NCBI RefSeq assembly: GCF_024128855.1
Contig: NZ_JAMYDV010000015.1
Location: 1-64,000, forward strand
Direction: 5' to 3'
DNA from: Rhodovulum tesquicola
Lineage (GTDB): Bacteria > Pseudomonadota > Alphaproteobacteria > Rhodobacterales > Rhodobacteraceae
DNA: 64,000 nucleotides
In this document: positions 1 through 8,443 of the stretch, piece after piece
Numbering within the stretch: the first letter of the stretch is position 1
How the letters are laid out: every line of letters begins with the position of its first letter
Translations under genes and position numbers: made by a program
The notes under the pieces: model-generated
What the model saw: only the letters and a program-made list of their open reading frames with translations
What the model was told of the DNA's origin: nothing
Databases searched by the model: none

Positions 1-451
1 TTGCAGGCCATGGCGTGCAGGGCGGCGCCCGCATCGCCGACAGTCTGACGCATGTCATGGACGTCCCGGCAACCATCCTTGAAGTTGCGGGCGTGCCCTA
101 CCCCGACAGCCGTGACGGCAAACCCGTGCCGCCTCTGCTGGGCAAGTCTCTGACCCCGATCCTGAGCGGCGAAAGCGACGCGGTGCGCGGCCCCACCGAC
201 TGGATCGGATGGGAGATGTTCGGCAACCGGGCGGTCCGCATGGCGACTGGAAACTGGTGTCGCTCTGCGCCCCCTACGGCACCGGGGACTGGCAGTTGTA
301 CGACCTGAAGGCCGACCCTGGCGAAACCCGCGACCTCGCCGCCGAGCGCCCCGAGATCCGGGACGAAATGCTGCGGCACTGGGACGACTACGCCGCGACC
401 CACAATGTCACCATTCCCGACGTGTCACCGATCTGCCGGCCCGCGAACTGA
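1..451 (+). pseudogene. arylsulfatase C-terminal part, frameshifted, start outside window
   Basis: The reading frame entering the window encodes the C-terminal part of a sulfatase: it reads through GGARIADSLTHVMDVPATIL, LLGKSLTPILSG and WEMFGNRAVR. The next expected family motif (MGDWKLV...GTGDWQLYDLKADPGETRDLA) continues in another frame to the stop at 449-451. The break lies at about 238-243: the sequence cgc-atg-gcg-act would read Arg-Met-Gly-Asp-Trp-Lys if one more G were present, so one base seems to be missing. Either the gene is a pseudogene or this is a sequencing error. Sulfatases of this type use a formylglycine and metal site in the N-terminal half, which is not in the window, so the substrate cannot be judged. 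It converges on the minus-strand operon at 538. Confidence 0.75.
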
Positions 452-478
452 CCGCGGCCCGGCGTCAGCCCACCGCCC

Positions 479-506
479 GGCCGGAGCCGCCTGCCCGCCT
501 CCGGCC
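479..506. terminator. stem-loop between convergent genes
   Basis: GGCCGGAG and CTCCGGCC form an 8-bp stem with a 12-nt loop in the short space between the sulfatase stop and the end of the flippase-like gene. There is no T-tract on either side, so termination is inferred from position only. Confidence 0.4.
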
Positions 507-537
507 GCGCGGGGCAAGGACAGGGTTCCGGCGGGCG

Positions 538-1431
538 TCATTCGGTGCTGGCGCGCGGCGTCCAGAGGACCTGCCATCCGACCAGAAAACAGGCCAGATC
601 CCCGAGAATGGTGACGATCCGGAAAACGAGAGCAGCCAGAAGCGCACCGTCGCCCCCGCCATTTGCACCCAGCACAGCGACCAGAACCGCCTCGCGCATT
701 CCGAGCCCGCCGGGTGCGCCGGGTGTCAGATATCCCACGAGCCAGGCGATAACGGCAACAAATCCAGCCAGTAGCGGATCGGCAAACCCGAGAAGCACGG
801 CAACCCCGGCGAATACCGCACCGAGCCCGACCATGAAGGACATGGCCAGAAGCAGCGGCCCGGCGATACCCCGGGTGCGACGCGCGGCGAGCGCGGCACC
901 GAGCCCGATGACCGCGAAAGCCCCCAGCGCAAGCGCGCCGCCGGGCGGAGCAAGTCCGGATGCCCAGCCGGGAAGCTGCAACCTTTCCATTGGCAGCAAG
1001 GGCAGTGCCAGCGCCAGCACAAGAACCGCGCCCGCCGGGGTCACCGCGACCTCGATGGCGGTGGCCCGGGCAAGCGCGCCGTCGCCCAGCGGACCGCCCC
1101 GCAGCCACAGCGCCCGCCCCAGCAGATGGGCGACATTGCCCGGCAGGTAGCGGGCGATCTGCGTTGCCGTGAAGGACAGGTAGGTGCGGCGCCGCGGCTC
1201 GGCCCCGAAGCCGGCGACGATCCGGTGCCAGGCCTCGGCCAGCAGGAACAGAAGGCCGCCATAGGCCAGCGCCAGCAGCCCGATCGCCGCCAGCGACGCA
1301 GGGTCGGGACGCCATGCGGCCAGAGACGGCCAGTGGCGGACCAGCTCGCGGCCCAGGAACCAGAGCGCGGCGGCAAGGATCGCGAACCCTGCAAGCCGCG
1401 CGCCCCGTGACAGAAGGCGCCTCGTGTTCAT
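538..1431 (-). CDS. flippase-like integral membrane protein (UPF0104 / LPG synthase TM-type)
   Basis: A 297-residue polytopic protein with about eight hydrophobic segments. Features typical of the UPF0104 family (the transmembrane part of lysylphosphatidylglycerol synthases) are RYLPGNVAHLLGRALWL near residue 93 and the Gly/Pro-rich TPGAPGGLGMREAVLVAVL near residue 240. Such proteins often accompany glycosyltransferases and are thought to move or assemble lipid-linked sugars. It is the last gene of a four-gene minus-strand operon; its ATG overlaps the stop of the upstream methyltransferase gene as ATGA. The family assignment is good; the substrate is unknown. Confidence 0.75.
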   Translation of the reverse strand: MNTRRLLSRGARLAGFAILAAALWFLGRELVRHWPSLAAWRPDPASLAAIGLLALAYGGLLFLLAEAWHRIVAGFGAEPRRRTYLSFTATQIARYLPGNVAHLLGRALWLRGGPLGDGALARATAIEVAVTPAGAVLVLALALPLLPMERLQLPGWASGLAPPGGALALGAFAVIGLGAALAARRTRGIAGPLLLAMSFMVGLGAVFAGVAVLLGFADPLLAGFVAVIAWLVGYLTPGAPGGLGMREAVLVAVLGANGGGDGALLAALVFRIVTILGDLACFLVGWQVLWTPRASTE

Positions 1432-2171
1432 GGCGCCGTGCGGACGCCGTCAAGCAGCGTCGTTTCGTCGGGATAGGGCAGCGCCGGGGTCAGACCGCGC
1501 AGGCGGCGCGCGCGCAGCCCGGAGCCCGCGATGGCCGCGCGATAGCGGCTCCGGCCGGAATTGTCGAACACGATCAGCCCGCCGGGGGCGAGCCTGTCCA
1601 GCGCATGAGCAAGGCAGGCCGCCCGCGCGCGCCCGTCGATCACGATCAGGTCGTAGGGTGCATTGTCCCCCGTCTCGATCGCCCGGGCATAGGCGGCAAA
1701 GCCCTGTCCGGCCTCGCCCGCCTTTTCCGAACGATAAAGCGGCTCGGCCGCCCCGGCCGGATCGGGCGGGACAAGGCGCAGATCGACCGGTGCCAGCCCC
1801 GGCATCGCCGCGATCCTGCGGGCGACCTGCGCGTGCCAGCCCGCATGATGTTCGACGCTGGTGACCGCAGCCGCGCGCCGGGCAAGCCAGATCGTGCTGG
1901 CGCCCGAGCCATATTCGAAGACCCGCGCCCCGGGCCGTGCGGCCAGCGCGCGCTCGACCTCGGCGATGGCGGCATAGCTCCACCATGGCACGTCAAGAGC
2001 GACCAGACCGTCGAGGTCATGGATCGCGAAAAGACTGCGCGCCCAATGCGCCAGGCGCGAGCCCTCGCGCCTGCAATCCAGCCAGTCCAGCAGCCCGGCC
2101 CGTGCCGAGACCCGTTCCAGGCCCCGCGCAAGGCCCACATATCCCGTCTTGGCAATGGCTGTGACGCTCAT
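1428..2171 (-). CDS. class I SAM-dependent methyltransferase
   Basis: A 247-residue soluble protein. The segment VFEYGSGASTIWLARR (residues about 84-99) is the glycine-rich SAM-binding motif I, followed by VTSVEHHAGWH (motif II acidic end) and YDLIVIDGRARAACL (motif IV-like) near residue 170, then LAPGGLIVFDNSGRSRY. This arrangement resembles the O-methyltransferase or FkbM-like small-molecule methyltransferases found in surface-polysaccharide clusters. It overlaps both neighbours by ATGA, so it is translated together with the membrane protein upstream and the flippase-like protein downstream. A sugar or glycolipid substrate is inferred from context only. Confidence 0.75.
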   Translation of the reverse strand: MSVTAIAKTGYVGLARGLERVSARAGLLDWLDCRREGSRLAHWARSLFAIHDLDGLVALDVPWWSYAAIAEVERALAARPGARVFEYGSGASTIWLARRAAAVTSVEHHAGWHAQVARRIAAMPGLAPVDLRLVPPDPAGAAEPLYRSEKAGEAGQGFAAYARAIETGDNAPYDLIVIDGRARAACLAHALDRLAPGGLIVFDNSGRSRYRAAIAGSGLRARRLRGLTPALPYPDETTLLDGVRTAP

Positions 2172-3742
2172 GCTCCTTCGGTCCTTTCGGTGCGTTGGCC
2201 GCGGGATGCGCGCGGGGCGCGGCAGATTTCATCGATCCGGGCCGGGTCAAAGCCCCGTCCAGCCGCGCGGCGGCGGCAGTCCTCCTCGGTCCAGGGCGCG
2301 AAGAAACTGCCCTCGACGCCGATGAAGGCGCCGCGATAGGCATTGGCCGTGGTCAGGTTGCCGGTCAGCCCGATCATGCCCGCCGCGACAAGGGCAAGCG
2401 ACATGGGCGCGCCCAACGGCCGGGCGGCCAGCCGCGGGACAAGTCGGCCCAGCCCGGGCAGCGCCAGCACCGCGACCAGCGGCCAGAGATCGACGTGATA
2501 GCGCAGCGTGACGGTCGCATAGGCCAGCGTCACCCCGGCGGCCAGCGCGGTGCCGAGGATCAACGCCCGGTATCGGCGCAGTGCGGCCGCCCCCGCCACC
2601 AGCCCAGCCCCGGCTGCAATCCCCCAGAAGGTCCAAAGCGCCAGGATCCCCCCTCCGGGCCCCTCGATCCGGACGGCACCCACCCTGTCCCGCGTGGCCG
2701 CGCCATGCATCCTGCGGGCGACCATATGCGCCCCGGGCGAAAGCGTCTCGGCCGGCGCCAGCGTGTAGAGCAACGCGTTCGGCACGATCCGGGCGGCATT
2801 GAACCGTCCATGTTCGATGAAACCCTGCGCCCGCGGCCCGTCCTGCGATTCATGGCCCCAGAAGACCGACCCGTATTGCACGCCGGCCCCGTCGAAACCC
2901 CCATGGGTTTCGGTCGCCTCGCCGAAGCGCGCCGCGTTCAGCCCCAGATAGCCGACGCCGCCCAGACCCAGCAATGCGCAGCCCGCCAGAACCGGCCCAA
3001 GCGCCCGCCATCCCTCCCGCAGCAGCGCCAGGCCAAGTGCCGCGACCGCGACCGCGTAAAGGCCGATCGCCAGGTTGGGACGGGCATGCAGGCAGAGCGC
3101 GGCCAGAAGCGCGACCCCGACGACCATGCCCGCGGTCGGCCGACCGCGCGGCATGCCCAGCATCCAGAGCGCGACGACCCCGGCCGCCAGCGCATAGGCC
3201 ATGGCGATGGGCTCGTGATAGAGCGCGATATTGGAGGCCAGCACAAGCCCCGGCGCGCCCAGCCAGACCGCCGCCGCCAGAAGCCCGGACCAGGCGACCG
3301 CGCGCCGCCCGCCGCCCGGCCAGCTCCGGCGGGCGACCTGAAGGAATGTCAGGTGGTAAAGTGCGGTACCGGCAACCGACCAGAACCAGATCGAGACCGG
3401 CGCCAGCGATCGCCCCCCGATCTCGACGAAGGGCGCCAGCGCCAGGCGCGTGATCAACGGCCCGAGGCCGTGGTAGAAATGCGCCGTGCCATCGGCGGTG
3501 TAATGGCCTTCGAACCCGATCACCCGTACAGGCAGATCGAGACGGCCCTCGCGCAATGCGAGCCATGCCTGGTCATAGATGTCGGTGCCGAAATGCGCGG
3601 GCTCGGCCCCGGCGAGGATGCCGAGGACGATCCAGCCGTAAAGCACGGCCCCCAGAATCCCGCCGGCAAGCGAGACCGCCAGGACCAGGCCCGCCACGGG
3701 AGCGGTGCCGACCTGCGCGGCAGGGGCGTCAGTCGCGTGCAT
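2168..3742 (-). CDS. polytopic membrane protein, probable GT-C-like glycosyltransferase
   Basis: 524 residues with roughly ten to twelve hydrophobic segments, a long first extracytoplasmic loop (FGTDIYDQAWLALREGRLDLPVRV...) and alternating Ala/Leu-rich helices. The acidic residues soon after the first membrane segment and the overall build resemble GT-C (ArnT/PMT-type) glycosyltransferases that use a polyprenyl-phosphate sugar. The adjacent GT2 enzyme would supply such a donor. Its 5' end overlaps the GT2 gene by 14 bp and its stop overlaps the methyltransferase start (ATGA). I did not recognise a specific family; the transferase call is an inference. Confidence 0.55.
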   Translation of the reverse strand: MHATDAPAAQVGTAPVAGLVLAVSLAGGILGAVLYGWIVLGILAGAEPAHFGTDIYDQAWLALREGRLDLPVRVIGFEGHYTADGTAHFYHGLGPLITRLALAPFVEIGGRSLAPVSIWFWSVAGTALYHLTFLQVARRSWPGGGRRAVAWSGLLAAAVWLGAPGLVLASNIALYHEPIAMAYALAAGVVALWMLGMPRGRPTAGMVVGVALLAALCLHARPNLAIGLYAVAVAALGLALLREGWRALGPVLAGCALLGLGGVGYLGLNAARFGEATETHGGFDGAGVQYGSVFWGHESQDGPRAQGFIEHGRFNAARIVPNALLYTLAPAETLSPGAHMVARRMHGAATRDRVGAVRIEGPGGGILALWTFWGIAAGAGLVAGAAALRRYRALILGTALAAGVTLAYATVTLRYHVDLWPLVAVLALPGLGRLVPRLAARPLGAPMSLALVAAGMIGLTGNLTTANAYRGAFIGVEGSFFAPWTEEDCRRRAAGRGFDPARIDEICRAPRASRGQRTERTEGA

Positions 3743-4802
3743 CTTGCCACGGCGCGGAGCCGGGAGAACGGGCCAGCGTCGGTTCCAGCCGACGCATCCG
3801 CACCAGCAGCGCCTCGGTCAATCGGCGATTCGTGGCGATGGTGTCGCTGAGAAAGGCGATGACCACGGTGAAATAGCCCGCAAGCAGGAACACCCCGCCC
3901 AGCACCAGCGACTGGACATGCCCGTCGCCCTGCCCCATCGCATAGAAATACAGGAACCGCACCACGGGCAGCATCCCGATCAGCAGCATGACCAGCCCCG
4001 CGGCCAGAAAGCTGTGCAGCGGACGATACATGACGCAACTTCGCAGCATCGTCACCACCTGCCTGGCCATGAACTGAAATGTCGAGCGGAACAGGCGCGA
4101 GGGGCGCGTCGCGGGATTGGTGCGCACCGGCACCGAAAGCACCGTCAGCCCGTGCTGACCGGCATGGATCAGCGTCTCGATCGTGTAGGAAAAGCGGGTC
4201 ATCACGTTGATCGTGAGGGCGGCCTCGCGCGAATAGGCGCGAAAGCCCGTCACTGCGTCCTGCACGTCAAGCCCGGCCAGCCCGCGCACGACCCGGCTTC
4301 CCAGGCGTTGCAGCAGCCGCTTGGACGGGGCAAAGGCCGGGTTGGCGCCGGGCTTGCGGTCCCCCAGCACGATATCCGCGCGGCCCTCGACGATGGGGCG
4401 CACGAGATCGGGGATGGAACTGCCGCAATACTGGTTGTCGCCATCGGTATTGACGATGATATCGGCCCCTGCGGCGATGGCGTTCTCGATCCCGGCCTGA
4501 AAGCTGCGCGCCAGCCCCTTGTTGCCCTTCTGGCGCAGGATGTGGTCCACGCCGAGCCGTCGGGCGACCTCGACGGTGTCATCGGTCGAGCCGTCATCCA
4601 CGACCTGGATTTCGACCGTGCCGATCCCCTCGATCTCGCGCGGGATGCCGGCCAGGACCGCCGGCAGCGTGCGCTCCTCGTTCAGGCAGGGGATCTGGAC
4701 GATGAGTTTCAGCGGACGCGGGCGTGCCGCGGCGGCCGGTCCGGTCGGTCCGGCCGGGTCCATGCCGGGCGCGCCGTCGAAATGTCGATAGGTGAAAGTC
4801 AT
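3729..4802 (-). CDS. family 2 glycosyltransferase with C-terminal membrane helices (DPM1/GtrB-like)
   Basis: The chosen start (MTFTYRHFDG, 357 residues) has GGAAAGG a few bases upstream; a longer in-frame opening to 4952 lacks family similarity. The GT2 domain follows at once: LIVQIPCLNEERTLPAVL, VVDDGSTDDTVEVA, NTDGDNQY (the DxD-like metal/nucleotide site) and QDAVTGFRAYSREAA. Two hydrophobic helices near the C terminus resemble the bactoprenol/dolichyl-phosphate sugar synthases (GtrB, DPM1). Likely reaction: transfer of a hexose from a nucleotide sugar to polyprenyl phosphate at the inner membrane. It heads the four-gene operon and overlaps the next gene by 14 bp. Sugar identity is unknown. 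Confidence 0.8.
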   Translation of the reverse strand: MTFTYRHFDGAPGMDPAGPTGPAAAARPRPLKLIVQIPCLNEERTLPAVLAGIPREIEGIGTVEIQVVDDGSTDDTVEVARRLGVDHILRQKGNKGLARSFQAGIENAIAAGADIIVNTDGDNQYCGSSIPDLVRPIVEGRADIVLGDRKPGANPAFAPSKRLLQRLGSRVVRGLAGLDVQDAVTGFRAYSREAALTINVMTRFSYTIETLIHAGQHGLTVLSVPVRTNPATRPSRLFRSTFQFMARQVVTMLRSCVMYRPLHSFLAAGLVMLLIGMLPVVRFLYFYAMGQGDGHVQSLVLGGVFLLAGYFTVVIAFLSDTIATNRRLTEALLVRMRRLEPTLARSPGSAPWQDARD

Positions 4803-5025
4803 CGCCCTTTCCGCAACTCCGCCGACGCCGCTCACTTGTCCCGCGGGGCCGACACTCCCATTGAAATCGGGCGAAACCGCGCCGCCTGGATGCCCCTTGG
4901 GCGGCAAATCCGGCGGCGACGCCTGCCTCGCATGTCCGGAGGACGACAACATGAATCCGGTTAAGGAATCACTTCAGGGCCGAGATGCGCCTTTCCGGCT
5001 AGGTTGCCGCGCCCGCCCTGCCCCG

Positions 5026-6129
5026 TCACACCGCCCAGAGCCGGAACCGCCCCTGCCCGGTCAGCTCGCGCACAAGGCCCATGCGGTGCAGCCGGGCAAG
5101 GCCGCGTTCGGCGGTGTCGCGCGAGAGACCCGCGAGCGTTGCGGCGGTGTCGGTGGTCAGCATCGGCCGGGCGGCCAGCGCCTCGACCAGCGCGGCGGGG
5201 CCGCGGCCCTTCATCGCCGCCGTGGCCTCGCGGGCGCGGGTGGTCCAGGTCTCGACCCGGGCGATTTCCAGCATGGCCGCCCGCGCGCCGTCATCGACCG
5301 CCCGCAGCCAGAGCGCCAGCCGGACCTCGGCGGTGCCGCGCCGTTCCCATGTGCCGCGGGCGGGGGACAGCGGCGCGAAGCCGAGCGCGCGGTTTTCCTG
5401 CGCCGCGATCCGCGCGGCCGCCGTGGCGGGCTCGGCCACCGCGCCCTCGGCCGACAGCCCGGCCCGGTGCCACAGCTCGAACGCCCAGGCCGCCCGTGTC
5501 AGCGGATGGGCCGGGGCAAGCGCGCCCATGCCATGCCCGAACGCGGCCGCCGCCAGGTCGAAATCCGACCCCACCGGACGGGGCTGGAGATCCTCGGGCA
5601 GGGCGGCAGAATCGACCCTGTGCAGGCCCAGAAAGGCCCTGAGTTCCCCGGGCGGGCCAGGCGCGGCCAGCAACCGGCGCACCGCCCAGGCGGCGCGCGC
5701 GATGTCGGGGCGGTGGCGGTCGGCGGGCAGCGCCTGGGCCAGGTGGCGCGCGATCTCCTCGCGCCCGGCCCGTCCGCCTTCGGCGCGCAGCATCGCCTCG
5801 GCCTCGATCAGCGCGAGCCGCTCGGCCATGCCCCGCCCGCTGCGCCGCACGGCCTCGTCCAGCGCCGCCAGCGCCGCGGCGGCCCGGGCCAATGTGGCGG
5901 CCTGCGCGGCCTCGGCGTCCAGGAAGGCCTGCGCGGTCAGGCCCGCCCGGCGCGGACGCGGGCGGGGGGAAAGCTCCAGCGCGACCGCCTCCCCTGCCCC
6001 GTGCCCCGGCGCATCGCCTTCGGGCAGGAACCACAGCTCGGCCTCGGGGCGCGGGGCCGGATCATAGAGCGAGGGCAGGCTCGGCGGGTCGTCATGGGCG
6101 GCGCCGGGATCAAGGGGTTTTCGTGCCAT
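5026..6129 (-). CDS. plasmid-associated helix-turn-helix protein (DUF1612 / RHE_PE00001-like)
   Basis: 367 residues, strongly Ala/Arg-rich. The centre (MAERLALIEAEAMLRAEGGRAGREEIARHLAQ) and the C terminus (MLTTDTAATLAGLSRDTAERGLARLHRMGLVRELTGQGRFRLWAV, a winged-helix/HTH) match what I know of the RHE_PE00001-type proteins that sit on rhizobial and rhodobacterial plasmids beside replication genes. Function of the family is unknown; DNA binding is inferred from the C-terminal HTH. It is divergent from the resolvase, with 227 bp between the starts. The start at 6129 has only a weak ribosome-binding site (GCGGG), so it could be slightly shorter. Confidence 0.55.
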   Translation of the reverse strand: MARKPLDPGAAHDDPPSLPSLYDPAPRPEAELWFLPEGDAPGHGAGEAVALELSPRPRPRRAGLTAQAFLDAEAAQAATLARAAAALAALDEAVRRSGRGMAERLALIEAEAMLRAEGGRAGREEIARHLAQALPADRHRPDIARAAWAVRRLLAAPGPPGELRAFLGLHRVDSAALPEDLQPRPVGSDFDLAAAAFGHGMGALAPAHPLTRAAWAFELWHRAGLSAEGAVAEPATAAARIAAQENRALGFAPLSPARGTWERRGTAEVRLALWLRAVDDGARAAMLEIARVETWTTRAREATAAMKGRGPAALVEALAARPMLTTDTAATLAGLSRDTAERGLARLHRMGLVRELTGQGRFRLWAV

Positions 6130-6356
6130 ACCCGCAGAATAGCATAGTTACGCGGATGACATGGGGGATTTTCGATCGCGGCATTTCCACTCCCCCGGCC
6201 CGGCCGCCAACGCGGTGCCTGTCACGCCGGAAAACGTCTCTGTTCCGGCCCGAAACGCCCGAAACGGGCCACCCGACACCCCCGGAAACGCCATTGCATC
6301 CGATGACAAACGACCGTTTACTAGCTGTATATGAAACTGCAAACCGGACCCGTCCC

Positions 6357-7241
6357 ATGCCCCTGATCGGCTATGCCCGCGTCTCGACCGAGGACCAGAC
6401 CCCCCTGCCCCAGACCCAGGCCCTGAAAGCCGCGGGCTGCGCCGAGATCCACGAGGAACAGGCCTCGGGCGGCAACCGTGCCCGTCCCGTGCTGGCCCGC
6501 GTGCTGGAGAGGATCGGCAAGGGCGACACGCTGGTGGTCGTGCGCATCGACCGGCTGGCGCGGTCGCTGTCGCATCTGCTCGAGGTGATCGAGCGGCTGG
6601 AGGACAGGGGTGCCTTCTTCCGCTCGCTCCAGGACCCGATCGACACGGCCTCGCCACAGGGCAAGTTCACGCTGCAGGTGCTGGGCGCCGCGGCCGAGTT
6701 CGAGCGTGCCCTGATTCGCGAACGGACCAGGGCGGGGCTGGCCAGCGCGCGAACCAAGGGGCGGATCGGCGGCAATCCGGGCCTGCGCGCACGCGACCCG
6801 GCGGCGCTGCGCAAGCTGCGGCTGGCCCGGCTGGACGGCTATATGGAGCGGCTGGGCGAGAGCGCGCAGGACTGGGTGCCGCATGTCCGCCGCCTGCGCC
6901 CGGACATGGCCTGGGAGGATGTGCTGCGCATCGTCAACGCCCCCCTGCCCCCGGACCGCCGCTGGACGCAAAGCCGCCTGCTGCGCGCCGTGAAGGCCTA
7001 TGTCCGCGACGGCTTCCTGCCTGAGACCGTGCTTGGCCGTGCCGGACGCCGCCAGACCGACGACCGCCTGCCCGCCATCGTCGCCGCCATCAAGGGCGCC
7101 GACCCCGACATCACCCTGCAAGCCATCTGCGACCGGCTGGAAGCGATGCGCGAGCGCACGCCGCGCGGGCGCACAAGCTGGCAGCCTTCATCGGTGAAGA
7201 TGCTGCTGGACCGGGCCAGAAGGCTGGGCCTCATCGGCTGA
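6357..7241 (+). CDS. serine recombinase of the resolvase/invertase family
   Basis: 294 residues beginning MPLIGYARVSTEDQ, the standard resolvase N terminus with the catalytic serine in YARVS. Further catalytic-domain motifs are VVVRIDRLARSLSHLLEVIERLEDRG, GKFTLQVLGAAAEFERALIRERTRAGLASA and KGRIGGNPGL. The C-terminal extension (about 110 residues beyond the usual 185-200) contains a duplicated DNA-binding-like helical region. An earlier in-frame ATG at 6303 exists but lies outside the conserved start. Upstream, 6308-6319 holds an AAACG-AC-CGTTT inverted repeat that could be part of a recombination site. Beside parA/parB and rep, a role in resolving plasmid multimers is likely. Confidence 0.85.
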   Translation: MPLIGYARVSTEDQTPLPQTQALKAAGCAEIHEEQASGGNRARPVLARVLERIGKGDTLVVVRIDRLARSLSHLLEVIERLEDRGAFFRSLQDPIDTASPQGKFTLQVLGAAAEFERALIRERTRAGLASARTKGRIGGNPGLRARDPAALRKLRLARLDGYMERLGESAQDWVPHVRRLRPDMAWEDVLRIVNAPLPPDRRWTQSRLLRAVKAYVRDGFLPETVLGRAGRRQTDDRLPAIVAAIKGADPDITLQAICDRLEAMRERTPRGRTSWQPSSVKMLLDRARRLGLIG

Positions 7242-7280
7242 ACGCCGCGAAGGCCCGACCGCGGATCCTTGCCGCGGGAA

Positions 7281-7300
7281 ACCTTCCCCGCGGGGAAGGT
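7281..7300. promoter_or_regulatory. candidate parS centromere site 1 (intergenic)
   Basis: A perfect 20-bp palindrome containing the 16-bp core CTTCCCCGCGGGGAAG, just past the parB stop codon and facing the resolvase stop. A degenerate version (CCTTGCCGCGGGAA) abuts it at 7267-7280. The same core appears three more times within 2.6 kb and, as far as I can see, nowhere else in the window. Confidence 0.75.
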
Positions 7301-7307
7301 CCCTGCC

Positions 7308-8432
7308 CTACCCGTCCAGCTGGTCCAGCATCTGGCGCACGGCCTGTTCCAGCCGCCGGCGGTCGATGGTGGTAAAGTCCCGGTCAAGCCGGATCTCCAG
7401 CTTGCCGACCCCGGCCACGCATTTCCCGCGCCCCTCGCGGCGGTCGAACTGAAAGCTGGTCCGGGCCTTCGCGGGCTTGCCCATGGGGGACACCGGCCGC
7501 CTTGGCTCGGGCTCGTCCCATTCCTGCTGCTCGGGCATGCCCTCGCCCGCAAAGCGGCGCAAGACGCCCAGTTCATCCGCCAGCGAGCGGTTGTCCCAAT
7601 CCTTCAGCTCGGCCCGGATCGCACCGGCCAGCCCCTCGACCTCGTCAAGCTTGCGGGCCAGCGCCAGCCCAAGCGCACGGGGGATGCCCTGCGGGAACAG
7701 CAGGTCCTCGCCAAGCTGCTCGACCACCGCCATGAAGGTGCGGATATAGCTGCGCTTCTGGTAGCCCGCCGACCTGAACAGGACCGCGACGGCCTTTTCC
7801 GGGTCGCTGACCGCCGTTCCGGGGTCGCTGGCATAGTCCAGCGCCAGCATGGCCATCTCGGCGAACGAGATATCCTTTCGTACCAGGTTCTCATCGACCA
7901 TCTTGCGATAAAGCGCCTCCAGATCGTCGCCGGGATGGCTGACCGCGGCGGGGATCGTGGCATAGCGTTCGGCCTCGCCCGTCTCCTCCAGAAGCTCGCG
8001 ATAGGCCGACAGCCGGCGATAGCCCTGGATCAGTTCGAACCGGCCATCGTCGCGACGCTCCAGCCGGATCGGGTTGGACAGCCCCAGCTCGGCGATCGAG
8101 GATTTCAGCTCGGCAAGCTCGGCATCCGGCCCGGTCTTGCGGTCGCGCACCAGCTTGGACATCTCGATCAGATCAAGCGGCACCAGCTCGATGACCAGCC
8201 CAAGCCGCTTGAGCCGGACATGCTCATGGGCCAGCGCGTCGTTCTCGGCGCGGATCTGCGCCTCGATCTCCTGCCGCTTGCGGTTCGAACTGACGGTCTC
8301 GGCGATGGCGGCGGCCATCGGGCCGCGGCGGGCAGGGGGGTCGGCCACCTTCCCCGCGGGGAAGGTTTCGGCGGCAGGCGCGATGCCGTCCTCGGGCAGG
8401 TCTATGTCGAACATGCGGCGCTTCTTGCTCAT
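7308..8432 (-). CDS. parB: plasmid partition protein ParB (Spo0J/RepB family)
   Basis: 374 residues. The ParB N-terminal domain is seen at LVIELVPLDLIEMSKLVRDRKTG...LAELKSSIAELGLSNPIRLERR, followed by the GRFELIQGYRRLSAYREL segment (ParB box, normally with the GERR-type CTP-binding motif, here GYRR) and the HTH region MVDENLVRKDISFAEMAMLALDYA. ParB binds parS and loads onto DNA; ParA ATPase moves it. It lies 11 bp downstream of parA on the same strand. Residues 23-29 (TFPAGKV) are encoded by a parS-like palindrome, so the gene carries its own binding site. Truncated or decayed features are not seen. Confidence 0.9.
   Translation of the reverse strand: MSKKRRMFDIDLPEDGIAPAAETFPAGKVADPPARRGPMAAAIAETVSSNRKRQEIEAQIRAENDALAHEHVRLKRLGLVIELVPLDLIEMSKLVRDRKTGPDAELAELKSSIAELGLSNPIRLERRDDGRFELIQGYRRLSAYRELLEETGEAERYATIPAAVSHPGDDLEALYRKMVDENLVRKDISFAEMAMLALDYASDPGTAVSDPEKAVAVLFRSAGYQKRSYIRTFMAVVEQLGEDLLFPQGIPRALGLALARKLDEVEGLAGAIRAELKDWDNRSLADELGVLRRFAGEGMPEQQEWDEPEPRRPVSPMGKPAKARTSFQFDRREGRGKCVAGVGKLEIRLDRDFTTIDRRRLEQAVRQMLDQLDG
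8347..8366. promoter_or_regulatory. candidate parS centromere site 2 (inside parB)
   Basis: A perfect 20-bp palindrome, identical to site 1 over all 20 positions. It lies within codons 23-29 of parB, where it is read as TFPAGKV in a region before the conserved ParB domain. Confidence 0.75.
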
Positions 8433-8443
8433 CCCGCCCTCCC

